A DNA stretch of 46,918 bases from Modestobacter excelsi. GTDB lineage: Bacteria > Actinomycetota > Actinomycetes > Mycobacteriales > Geodermatophilaceae. Below, piece after piece: positions 16,702 to 24,615 of the stretch; within the stretch, counting starts at the first letter, position 1; every line of letters begins with the position of its first letter. The notes beneath the pieces are model-generated. The model had not been told where the DNA came from, made no database searches, and was given only the letters and a program-made list of their open reading frames with translations. The stretch is from contig NZ_SJEX01000033.1 in NCBI RefSeq assembly GCF_005930495.1, positions 1 through 46,918 of the forward strand. Direction: 5' to 3'. Position numbers and translations under genes: made by a program.

Positions 16702-17991
16702 TCAGCGCAGGTGCTGCGCAGGGATGCCGAGCTGCTGCCGGTACTTGCGGACGGCGCTGCGGCTGACGGAGTGGCCGCGCTCGGCCAGTGCCCGCGCGAG
16801 GTCCGCGTCCGACATCGGCGCGCGCTCCCCGGCCACCAGGCCGCGCAGGCACTCGTGCGCGGTGCGGGCCCGCCCGAAGAGGTCGCCCAGCGGGACGACC
16901 CGCCCGCCCGGCAGCTCGACCGACTTGCCCTGCACGGCCCGGCTCACGGTCGACTCGTGCAGCCCGAGGGCGGCGGCGACGTCCGTACGGGTCATCGGCG
17001 CCGGAGCCGGCGTGCGGGCCAGCAGGAAGGCGCGCTGCCGCTCCGCCACCTCGACGCCGACCCGCTGCAACGTGTGCGCCCGCTGGGCCAAGCGGTCGAG
17101 GAAGGCGGCGGCCTCGGCCAGAGACCGGGTGAGCACCTGGCGCTCGCCGTCAGAGAGCCGGGTGAGACGCCCCCGATCGGCAGCGAGGCCGACGAAGTCC
17201 GGGTGCAACCGGAGCCGCGGCTGCCGCACCAGGGAGACCCGCACCTCCCCGTCCGCGACGGTCACCACCAGGTCGGGGCGGAGGCGGGGTGGCCGGGCGG
17301 TTCCGCGGTCCACGGGCACGCACGGCCGCATCCGGGTGCGGAGGTACTCCCAGGCGGCCGTCACCTCCTCCACCGGCACGCCGAGCGCCCGGGCGACGGA
17401 GGGCAGGCGCCCCCGCGCGAGCGCAGGCAGGTGGTCCCGGACGACGGAGCGCAGGACCGCCGGGGCGTCGGGGAGCGCGTCGAGCTGCAGCAGGAGGCAG
17501 TCGACGAGGTCGACCGCGCAGAAGCCGGCAGGGGCCACCTGGCGGATCGCCGCCACCACCCGCCGGATGCGGGCCACGGGGAGGCGCAGGTCGGCGGCGA
17601 GGCACTCGGGTGACCGGTCGAGGTAGCCGCGGTCGTCGAGGTCGGCGACGACGTGGTCGAGCAGCAGCCGGTCGGCGCTCGGGAGCAGCGCGGCGGCCGC
17701 GGTGACGACGTCGGCGAGCTCGCCTGGCGGCTCGGCTGCCGGGTCCCCGTCGAGGACGGGCCCGCCGGGCCGGGGAACGGCCGGGACCGCGAGGCACCCG
17801 CAGGCGCCCGAGGCCGCCACGGTGCCGCAGACCGGGCACTCGCCCGGGTCGTCCAAGGCCGGGTTGCCGGCCAGCACGTCCCGGACGTGCAGTTCCAGCT
17901 CGACGTCCGGTAGAGCGAGCAGGTGGGCCGCCTGCACGAGCGCGGGGGTCACCGTGAGGGCGTGGGTCAGCTCCTGCCGCAGGCCGGTCAC
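16702..17991 (-). CDS. rpoN: RNA polymerase sigma-54 factor
   Basis: A 429-aa protein with the sigma-54 order. Region I (about 4-48) has LTVTPALVQAAHLLALPDVE, the activator-interacting helix. The core-binding region (about 95-225) has LDDRGYLDRSPECLA and APAGFCAVDLVDCLLLQL. The HTH (about 331-360) has ALGLHESTVSRAVQGKSVEL. The RpoN box is SRSAVRKYRQ (410-419; consensus ARRTVAKYRE). Region II is short and contains four Cys (CPVC at 52-55 and CGC at 64-66), which look like a small zinc site. The family directs RNA polymerase to -24/-12 promoters and needs an ATP-driven activator. Start GTG 17991 overlaps the activator gene's stop (GTGA), with AAGGACGG upstream. Sigma-54 is generally regarded as missing from Actinobacteria, so this is a notable find. 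Confidence 0.9.
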   Translation of the reverse strand: MTGLRQELTHALTVTPALVQAAHLLALPDVELELHVRDVLAGNPALDDPGECPVCGTVAASGACGCLAVPAVPRPGGPVLDGDPAAEPPGELADVVTAAAALLPSADRLLLDHVVADLDDRGYLDRSPECLAADLRLPVARIRRVVAAIRQVAPAGFCAVDLVDCLLLQLDALPDAPAVLRSVVRDHLPALARGRLPSVARALGVPVEEVTAAWEYLRTRMRPCVPVDRGTARPPRLRPDLVVTVADGEVRVSLVRQPRLRLHPDFVGLAADRGRLTRLSDGERQVLTRSLAEAAAFLDRLAQRAHTLQRVGVEVAERQRAFLLARTPAPAPMTRTDVAAALGLHESTVSRAVQGKSVELPGGRVVPLGDLFGRARTAHECLRGLVAGERAPMSDADLARALAERGHSVSRSAVRKYRQQLGIPAQHLR

Positions 17992-19457
17992 GGCGTGCCG
18001 TCCTTCCCGGGCAGCGAGGCGGCGCGCTGCTGCTGCTTCTGCAGGGCCCGGGGGGTGAGGCCGAGCATCTCCGCCGCGCGCTTCTGGTTGCCTCCGGCCC
18101 GTCGGAGCGCGACCCGTCGGGCACTGGAGGTCACGGCCGTGTGGATGTCGTCGTAGCGGACGCCGCGGTCCAGGGCTGACCCGATCACGGCGTCGAGGTC
18201 CGGCTCGCCCCAACCCGGGGCCGGCCGAAGTGCCGGCCGCTCGGCGTCGCCCTCGCCGTCGTCCCCGCCGTCGTCCTTGCCGTCGTCCTCGCCGTCGAGC
18301 GGCGGCGCCGGGACGGGGCGGAAGCGCGGCCGCTCGTCCTCCGGCACGTCCCCGACGGTGATCGGACCGCTGCCGACGTGGCGGGTCAGCACCCGGAGCG
18401 CGAGTTGGCGCAGGTCCCGGACGTTCCCGGGGTAGCTCCGACAGCGCAGCAGGTCGGCCACGTCCGCGTCGACGCCGAGGTCGTGGCCGCGCACGACCCG
18501 TAAGAAGTGGCGGAACAGCGGGAGGATGTCGTCCGGCCGGTCCCGCAGCGGCGGCAACGCCACGGTGGACACCGCGATGCGGTAGAAGAGGTCCGCGCGG
18601 AAGCGTCCCTCCTCGACCTCCCTCGGCAGGTTCCGGTTGGTGGCGCAGACCAGCCGGAACGAGGTGTGCAGCCAGTCGTTCCCACCCACCCGCTTGAAGG
18701 TGCCCTCCTGGACGACACGGAGCAGCTCGGCCTGCAGCGGCAGCGGCAGCTCACCCACCTCGTCGAGGAAGAGCGTGCCGCCGTGGGCGGCGGAGAACGC
18801 GCCCTCCCGTGCGGCGTGGGCGCCGGTGAACGCGCCCTTCTCGTGACCGAAGAACTCGCTGCCCGACAACCCCGGGACCACGGTGGTGCAGTCGACCACG
18901 ACGAGCCGGCCCCGGACCACCCGCGGGTCGAGGTGGTGGACCAGGCGTGAGGCCAACTCCTTCCCGGTGCCCGACTCGCCGGTGATGAGCAGTGGTGAAC
19001 TGGAGAAGCGGGCCGTCTCGACCAGCGTGGTCAGCGCTCGCAGCCACCTGGTCGAGGTACCGACCAGCTCGTTCCGGACGGTGTCACTGGTCAGCAGCTC
19101 GGCCAGCGCCGCCCACCGGTGCAGGCGACTACCGAGCTCGTTCCCCAGGTCCGGCCCGGACACGAGGACGTCGTCGGCGCCCTGCTCGAGGAGTCGCCAT
19201 CCGTCACCCCGGCCCAGGCCCGACCGGTCGGTCAGCACGGCCAGCACCCGCCGGCCTCGAACGCCGGCGACCGAGGCGACGTGCGCGAGCGCACCCGGCG
19301 TGACCTCGTCCAGAGCGAGCACCAGCGACGCACCGTCCGCTGGGACCCCGTCCGGCAGCACGACGATGTCGCAGGACTCGACGTGCTGCCGCAGCCGCAG
19401 CACGAATCCCGCTGACCGCGTCAGCGAGATGTCGAGCGTGACGGTCGTGCGGCCCAT
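17988..19457 (-). CDS. Sigma-54-dependent transcriptional activator (enhancer-binding protein)
   Basis: A 489-aa protein. Residues 1-115 resemble a receiver domain but lack the usual acidic pair and the conserved Lys; Asp50 (LALDEVTPG) might be the acceptor. The AAA+ domain (about 130-365) has Walker A GESGTGKE (160-167), the sigma-54 contact loop GAFTGA (208-213), Walker [10 protein letters not shown] (229-237) and an arginine-finger region ([10 protein letters not shown]). A linker with repeated DDG acids (about 395-420) leads to a Fis-type HTH at the end ([23 protein letters not shown]). GAFTGA shows that the target is sigma-54 polymerase. GGGGGA lies 5 bases before ATG. The sigma-54 gene overlaps its stop, so the two are made together. 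The receiver-like domain suggests control by a partner or ligand instead of ordinary phosphorylation; no sensor kinase is adjacent. Confidence 0.93.
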   Translation of the reverse strand: MGRTTVTLDISLTRSAGFVLRLRQHVESCDIVVLPDGVPADGASLVLALDEVTPGALAHVASVAGVRGRRVLAVLTDRSGLGRGDGWRLLEQGADDVLVSGPDLGNELGSRLHRWAALAELLTSDTVRNELVGTSTRWLRALTTLVETARFSSSPLLITGESGTGKELASRLVHHLDPRVVRGRLVVVDCTTVVPGLSGSEFFGHEKGAFTGAHAAREGAFSAAHGGTLFLDEVGELPLPLQAELLRVVQEGTFKRVGGNDWLHTSFRLVCATNRNLPREVEEGRFRADLFYRIAVSTVALPPLRDRPDDILPLFRHFLRVVRGHDLGVDADVADLLRCRSYPGNVRDLRQLALRVLTRHVGSGPITVGDVPEDERPRFRPVPAPPLDGEDDGKDDGGDDGEGDAERPALRPAPGWGEPDLDAVIGSALDRGVRYDDIHTAVTSSARRVALRRAGGNQKRAAEMLGLTPRALQKQQQRAASLPGKDGTP

Positions 19458-19760
19458 GCCGTTCCCCCACGGTCACGTCCATCGGTGTCGGCGAGGATCC
19501 TCAGCGCGGCAGACGGCGGTCAAGGGGCCTCCGACAGGAAGGCGTCGCGGACCTCGCGCCCACTGTTGCGCGTCAGCCGCCGCAGGCGTACACCTACGGC
19601 GAGGCACAGGCGACCGCAGGTGCAACGGTGCTTGCCTCCGTCCACACCGCCGGCCGCGCCGCGCGTCCCAGACGACCGCGGCGGCCGTTGTCGAGTCCCT
19701 GCCCCGAATCATCCGAGGACGGCGCACGTCCGACCGCCCTCGTCCTCTCGAGGGAGCACC
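19458..19760. other. Divergent intergenic control region
   Basis: These 303 bp separate the activator gene (minus) from the gene at 19761 (plus) and must hold promoters for both. No clear -35/-10 pair stands out. One sigma-54-like element is listed separately. Confidence 0.5.
19621..19635 (+). promoter_or_regulatory. Weak sigma-54-like element
   Basis: TGCAACGGTGCTTGC matches 9 of 11 fixed consensus positions with correct spacing, but the second G of the -24 GG and the following C differ. It shares ACG-N-T-N-CTTGC with the better element at 16579-16594. It lies about 125 bp before the start codon at 19761. Without a second line of evidence it stays tentative. Confidence 0.25.
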
Positions 19761-21305
19761 ATGTCCGATCCCCAGGTCACCCCTGACGAACTGCGCAGCC
19801 AGCAGTCGCAGGAGACCGTCCACGAGCGCATCACCCCGGTCCCCTTCGCAGTGGACCCGCTGGCGGAGGAGGCGGCCGGTGACCTCGGCCGCCGGTACCG
19901 GGAAGCGGCGACGACGGTGCGGCTGCGTCCCAGGGTGCTGGCAGACGCCGTCAACGGGATCGAGGCGGCCCATCCGCCTGCCATCATCCGGCTGCTGTGC
20001 CGACAGCCCGGCCTGGTCCTGCACGCTCTCGGGCAGGCGAAGTCCGCGGGCACGCTCGACACCGACGGCCCGGCACGCAGCGTCCTCGACTTCGTCGGCG
20101 GGACCGCTCTCCGGGACTTCGTCGATGCCGTGGCCGACGTCGCCACCCGGCCCGAGGTGCTGACCCCGCTGGCGGAGGAGCTCGGCCTGGAGCCCGGCGA
20201 CGTCCCGCGGGACGCCCTCGTCGAGAGACTCCGTTCCGACGGCGTGGACATCCGCGAGGGACGGTTCACCGAGTCGCTCAAGGACGCCCTGCGGGCAGTG
20301 CGAGATGAACGCGCAGGTGACCCGGGTCCTCGAGAAGGACCGCCGAAGGCACCCGCCGGTGCGCCCGGGCCGGCCGGCCGGGAGGAGGAGAGGGTTCCGG
20401 ACCGCGGCGAGCAGGCCGCCCGGGGGCGCGGGCGCGGCCTCGGACCGCCCGACCTCTGGGGTGTCGATTGCGACCTCGACCTGCCTGTGGAGAGGGTGGC
20501 GCCCCCTGCCCAAGGCGACCTGCTCGAGGTGGCGCGCACGATCGCCACCCTGTACCAGTTCACCGAGCGGCAGCCGCTGTTCCCAGCGATGGACAGGCTG
20601 CGCAGTCAGGCTCTGGACGGCGATCTGATCCCGCTCGACGTCGCGGTCGCGCGGAAGGGCGTCGAGGGCGAGTCCGGCCGCGACGAGCAGCTGTGCCGAC
20701 TGCGTCTGTCCAGCTACAGCTGGAACCACGAGTTCGACCCGCTGACCCTCCGGCGGCGGGCCGACGTCGCCGCGACGATCGGCATCCGCGACTCCGCCGC
20801 GACCGCGAGGGTGAACTCCGGGTTCGCCCTGGCCGCGGACCAGCTGGTCGACGTGCTCACCGGGTTGGTGACCGACCGGGAGAAGTACCCCGCCGACTGG
20901 GTGCGCACGGTGGCAGCCGACGTCTCGTTGCAGCTCGCCGGCTCCTTCCGAACCGCGGTCACCGGAGGGGTCCTCGTCGACGTGGCGCTCTGGCGCCGGC
21001 AGTTCAGGCTGGCCTCCGAGGTGTTCACCCGTCCGCTGCTGCGGGAGCTGCTGGGTGTCACCAACGATCCCGACCGGGGCCCGGCGCCGGCGATCCGGAA
21101 GGTCCTGCCGTCGACCAGGTTCGACGCTGCCGCGCTGTACCGCGAGTGGGTGGCGCTCGACCGTGTGCTCGACCTCGCACGACGCCTGGCGATCGACAAG
21201 GACGTCCCGCAGGACGAACTCGAGAGCTCGGCAGCAGCCGCGCTGACGCTCCGTGCGCTGCGTGGCAGGCTCCGCCTGCCGGCCCTCCCGGGAGCGCCTG
21301 GATGA
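19761..21305 (+). CDS. Protein of unknown function
   Basis: A 514-aa protein in two helical halves joined by a Pro/Gly/Arg-rich linker (about 190-232). The N-terminal half is acidic and Leu/Ala-rich (LRPRVLADAVNGIEAAHPPA). The C-terminal half (about 240-505) contains WGVDCDLDLPVERVAPPAQG, FTERQPLFPAMDRLRSQALD and SWNHEFDPLTLRRRADVAAT. No signal peptide, membrane helix or catalytic motif is seen. ATG 19761 follows GAGGGAGCACC; an in-frame start at 19485 is rejected because it would run through the divergent control region. It may be controlled together with the activator/sigma-54 pair it faces. Function not recognised. Confidence 0.65.
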   Translation: MSDPQVTPDELRSQQSQETVHERITPVPFAVDPLAEEAAGDLGRRYREAATTVRLRPRVLADAVNGIEAAHPPAIIRLLCRQPGLVLHALGQAKSAGTLDTDGPARSVLDFVGGTALRDFVDAVADVATRPEVLTPLAEELGLEPGDVPRDALVERLRSDGVDIREGRFTESLKDALRAVRDERAGDPGPREGPPKAPAGAPGPAGREEERVPDRGEQAARGRGRGLGPPDLWGVDCDLDLPVERVAPPAQGDLLEVARTIATLYQFTERQPLFPAMDRLRSQALDGDLIPLDVAVARKGVEGESGRDEQLCRLRLSSYSWNHEFDPLTLRRRADVAATIGIRDSAATARVNSGFALAADQLVDVLTGLVTDREKYPADWVRTVAADVSLQLAGSFRTAVTGGVLVDVALWRRQFRLASEVFTRPLLRELLGVTNDPDRGPAPAIRKVLPSTRFDAAALYREWVALDRVLDLARRLAIDKDVPQDELESSAAAALTLRALRGRLRLPALPGAPG

Positions 21306-21563
21306 CCGGAGCAGCCCGACGACGGTAGACGCCGCACCACGGAGGTGGTGACGCCGCGGTGACGCCGGAGCGGGAACCTCGGTCCCGACGTCGGGTGGAC
21401 GCGACAGGAGGTGTCATGGACGGCTGTTCCTCCTCCTGGGGTCGCACAGCCCCGAGGCCCGATGCCCCCACCGTGACCGCGAGGGTGGTTCCGCGGAAGG
21501 GCCCCGGTCGATGGGAGGTCTGCATCCCGCCCGTCGTCACCGATGCCGCAGGAGGCCTCAGCG

Positions 21564-22028
21564 ATGTTCCGAGCCGCGACCGTCCTCCGGGAGGACGCCC
21601 TGGACGAGCGCTCCCTCCGGAGGCTGGACAACCGGGAACTGGACACCGTGTTCCGGTCCAGCCGCGCGGGAGACCTCCCGCGCGGACGCCTGCCCGGCAC
21701 CACGCTGCTGTTCCCCGGGACCCGTGCCTGCGGACCCCTGGCTCGGCTCGTCCACCTCGCGGTCTGGCAGGGCAAGGAGACCGAGCCCTCCGGCCGGTCG
21801 CTGGAGAACCTCGTGGGACCGCTGCGCACGCGGACGATCCGGGCCCTCCTGTCCCACGACCGCAGCTGGGTCGACGGTGGGAAGTGCGTCCTCATCGACT
21901 ACTCGAGGACGTCGGTCGTGGCCCGGATGGTCCGCGACGAGATCCGTCTCGTGACCCCCGGCCTGTACCTCGGCGTCATCTGGTTGTGGAATCGGCGGGT
22001 CGGGTGGTTCACCTTGCGCCAGCGGTAG
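21564..22028 (+). CDS. Conserved protein of unknown function, partner of the haem-enzyme cluster
   Basis: A 154-aa protein with LDNRELDTVFRSSRAGDLPRG near the start, GTTLLFPGT, then VWQGKETEP, and a final beta-rich part DGGKCVLIDYSRTSVVARM plus DEIRLVTPGLYLGVIW. The pattern (strand-rich, Gly/Tyr/Leu end) resembles a small ligand- or lipid-binding barrel family that I cannot name with certainty. The start at ATG 21564 is supported by GCAGGAGG 8 bases upstream; the upstream in-frame ATG at 21543 has no such site. It ends 40 bp before the catalase-like gene, so it probably opens the same operon. No signal peptide. Confidence 0.65.
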   Translation: MFRAATVLREDALDERSLRRLDNRELDTVFRSSRAGDLPRGRLPGTTLLFPGTRACGPLARLVHLAVWQGKETEPSGRSLENLVGPLRTRTIRALLSHDRSWVDGGKCVLIDYSRTSVVARMVRDEIRLVTPGLYLGVIWLWNRRVGWFTLRQR

Positions 22029-22068
22029 CCGCGCGTCCGCCCCGACCTCCCGCTGCGAGGGCCGCGCC

Positions 22069-23337
22069 GTGAACCCGGAGGGCCCGTTCACCTACGCCGT
22101 GCTGCGCCCGTTGAGCGACCTGTTCCTCTGGACGTGGCGCCTGGAGCGCCGGCTCGAGTTCCTGTACCGCCAGCACTTCGACCGGTGGTTGCGCCCGCCG
22201 CTGTTCGCCCTGCTGCAGGGCCTGCAGAACCTGCTGCGGCGCGAGGACGAGCGTCTGGGCCTCGCCGAGGAGCGGGAGCTGCCCGACGAGGAGCGTTGCA
22301 ACCAGGAGATCATCGACACGATCAGCGCGTTCACCCGTGAGAACTGGCTGCCCGGCGGTGCGCAGCGGTTCGGGAACACCAAGACGTTCGGGGTCCTGCG
22401 CGGGGAGTTCACCGTCCTCCCCGACCTGCCCGAGGACCTGCGGCACGGGCTCCTCCGCGAGCCCCGGACCCATCCCGCGTGGGTCCGGTTCTCCGGTCCC
22501 GGCCCCTTCTCGCCCCCTGACCTCGAGGACCTGGGCCAGTGCTCGGTGGCGATCAAGGTCATGGACGTGGACGGCCGGAAGCTCATGCCCGACGAGCAGC
22601 GCACCCAGGACCTGATCCTGGTCTCGCCCGCGAGCTTCGTCACGCCGGACGTCCGGGAGAACTCCAGGATGCAGCGGTGGGTGCGGGCCAAGGCCCCGCT
22701 GGGCTACCTGCTCGACCCGCCGGGGCGCCACCTGCTCCACCTGACGATGCAGCTGCTCTACAGCCCCGTGCACGGCAACCCGCTGGAGGTGCAGTACTAC
22801 AGCAACGTGCCGTTCCTCCTCGGCGAGGGACGGGCCGTCCAGTACTCCCTCAAGCCGAGGCAGGAGCCCCGGACGAGGATCCCCGCCCACCCCGGCGAGA
22901 ACTACCTGCGCGACGCCATGGTCCGCACGCTGGCCGCCGGCCACTGGGAGATGGACTTCATGGTGCAGGTGCAGACCGACCCGCACCGGATGCCGGTCGA
23001 GGACGCCACCGTGAAGTGGCCCGAACGCCTCTCGCCGTACCTCCCGGTGGCCCGGCTGCGGCTCCCGGCCCAGCGCTTCGACAGTGACGCGCAGCTGGCC
23101 TTCGCCGACGTGCTCCGGTACAACCCGTGGCACAGCCTCCCGGAGCACCGGCCCCTCGGTAACTCCAACCGCGCTCGGCGCCGGATGTACGAGGAGCTGG
23201 CCGAGCTCCGTCAGTCGATGAACGCCTCGCCGCACGTCGAGCCCGACGGCACCGAGGTCTTCCCCGACGGCGACCGGGCTCCGGAGCCACGACGCCGGCC
23301 CGGCACCGCACACCCGCGCGTCGCGTCCGAGGGCTGA
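22069..23337 (+). CDS. Catalase-fold haem protein (catalase-related family)
   Basis: A 422-aa protein of the short catalase-related family, smaller than true catalases (about 480-750). The N-terminal amphipathic part (1-70) may touch membrane. The family's distal motif is replaced by RFGNTKTFGVLRGEF (100-114): where catalases have the essential His, this protein has Asn103. The remainder keeps WVRFSGPGPFSPPD, IKVMDVDGRKLM and the typical ending NPWHSLPEHRPLGNSNRARR. Loss of the distal His argues against H2O2 dismutation and for a different haem reaction, such as handling organic or fatty-acid hydroperoxides as allene oxide synthase-type relatives do; that is inference. The start is GTG 22069. 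The gene is followed 12 bp later by its neighbour, in one operon with two other haem enzymes. Confidence 0.78.
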   Translation: MNPEGPFTYAVLRPLSDLFLWTWRLERRLEFLYRQHFDRWLRPPLFALLQGLQNLLRREDERLGLAEERELPDEERCNQEIIDTISAFTRENWLPGGAQRFGNTKTFGVLRGEFTVLPDLPEDLRHGLLREPRTHPAWVRFSGPGPFSPPDLEDLGQCSVAIKVMDVDGRKLMPDEQRTQDLILVSPASFVTPDVRENSRMQRWVRAKAPLGYLLDPPGRHLLHLTMQLLYSPVHGNPLEVQYYSNVPFLLGEGRAVQYSLKPRQEPRTRIPAHPGENYLRDAMVRTLAAGHWEMDFMVQVQTDPHRMPVEDATVKWPERLSPYLPVARLRLPAQRFDSDAQLAFADVLRYNPWHSLPEHRPLGNSNRARRRMYEELAELRQSMNASPHVEPDGTEVFPDGDRAPEPRRRPGTAHPRVASEG

Positions 23338-23349
23338 GGGAGGACCGGC

Positions 23350-24615
23350 ATGCCCCAGCAGTCCGCGGTCACGGTCCTCGCACCGCTGCCGCCGGAGAAC
23401 AGGGACCGGGTGCTCGACGCGCTGGCGCATCTCGCCGGGCCCGGACGTTCGGCCCTGGCGTTCGACCGGCACCCCGGCCTGCACTTCGCCCGGCTGCTCC
23501 TCGTGGAGGGAGGTCCGAGCCCGACCGGCGCGGAGATCGGCCCGAGCCTGCTCTACGCAGCCGACCTGGACGGCTCGGCCGAGGCCCACCTCCGTGCGCT
23601 GGCCGACGTCTCGGCCGAGGGTCTGGACCGGGCGTTCGGCTCCTGCACCGGGTACCCGGAGCGACCGGACCCGGACGGCCGGACGGCGTGGCTGAAGGCC
23701 CACCGGATCCCCGAAGCGGCCTTCTACGTCAACACGGTCGGACGGGGCGTTTCGCAGGTCCTCGCCGAGGAGGGGCTGCGCCGGGGACTGGAGACCTACC
23801 TCGACGCGCACCGGGCGGACGTGGCAGGCCTGTCCCCCGGCCAGATCCACGCAGTCCTCCGCCGGCACGCGCTCGCCGACCCGCAGCTGCGGTTCGGGGC
23901 CGTGCCTGCGCGCCGGCCGCCGGTGTGGTGGCGGACGCGCGAGCGCGCCCACCTGGTCGCCGTCCCGCTGGTGCTGCTGCCGGTGGCCCCCCTCATCCTC
24001 CTGGCGCTGCCGTTCGTGGCCGTCGCGCTCCGGCTGCACGAGGTCCGGGACGTGCCCGACCGTCAGCGGCCCGATCCCGCCGCCGTGGAGCGCCTGCGGG
24101 CCGCCGAGGACCGCGTGGGTCAGAACCCGTTCGCTGCCGTCGGCTTCCTCAAGCCGGGGCCCTTCCGGGCCGTCCTCACCCGGGTCGTCCTCCTCGCGAT
24201 CAGCTACGCCGTCCGCCACGTGCTCAACCGCGGCGACCTCGCCGGGGTCAAGACGATCCACTTCGCGCGCTGGGTCTACCTCACACCGGAACGGATGGTC
24301 TTCCTCAGCGCCTACGACGGCAGCCTCGAGAGCTACATGAACGACTTCATCGACAAGGTCGCCTGGGGCCTCAACGCCATCTTCAGCAACGGGATCGGCT
24401 ATCCCCCGACGGTCCTCCTCCTCTGGCGAGGCGCCCGCCAGGAGGACCTGTTCAAGGACCATCTGCGCAACCACCAGGCACTCAACCAGGTCTGGTGGTC
24501 GGCCTACGACCAGCTCACCGCTCTCAACACCGGCTCGAACGCGGCCATCCGCACCGGGCTGGCCCGGCGCTCGCTGTCCGACGCGGAGGCCCGCGCATGG
24601 CTCGCCCTGCTCTGA
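23350..24615 (+). CDS. Membrane-associated protein of unknown function in the peroxidase operon
   Basis: A 421-aa protein. Residues 1-185 look like a tandem ferredoxin-like (dimeric alpha/beta barrel) region (VTVLAPLPPENRDRVLDALA, LHFARLLLV), the fold that DyP peroxidases also use. One strongly hydrophobic segment (about 198-230) gives one or two membrane helices. The C-terminal half has a distinctive patch HFARWVYLTPERMVFLSAYD, GSLESYMNDFIDKVAWGLN, SNGIGYPP and VWWSAYDQLTALNTGSNAAI. No catalytic motif is known to me. GGGAGGAC precedes ATG. The gene overlaps the DyP gene by 19 bases, so the products are likely made together; a membrane platform for the peroxidases is a reasonable guess. Confidence 0.72.
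   Translation: MPQQSAVTVLAPLPPENRDRVLDALAHLAGPGRSALAFDRHPGLHFARLLLVEGGPSPTGAEIGPSLLYAADLDGSAEAHLRALADVSAEGLDRAFGSCTGYPERPDPDGRTAWLKAHRIPEAAFYVNTVGRGVSQVLAEEGLRRGLETYLDAHRADVAGLSPGQIHAVLRRHALADPQLRFGAVPARRPPVWWRTRERAHLVAVPLVLLPVAPLILLALPFVAVALRLHEVRDVPDRQRPDPAAVERLRAAEDRVGQNPFAAVGFLKPGPFRAVLTRVVLLAISYAVRHVLNRGDLAGVKTIHFARWVYLTPERMVFLSAYDGSLESYMNDFIDKVAWGLNAIFSNGIGYPPTVLLLWRGARQEDLFKDHLRNHQALNQVWWSAYDQLTALNTGSNAAIRTGLARRSLSDAEARAWLALL

Noticed and set aside
22069-23337. Calling the protein a catalase
   Set aside because: It is short and the distal His is replaced by Asn, so H2O2 dismutation is unlikely.
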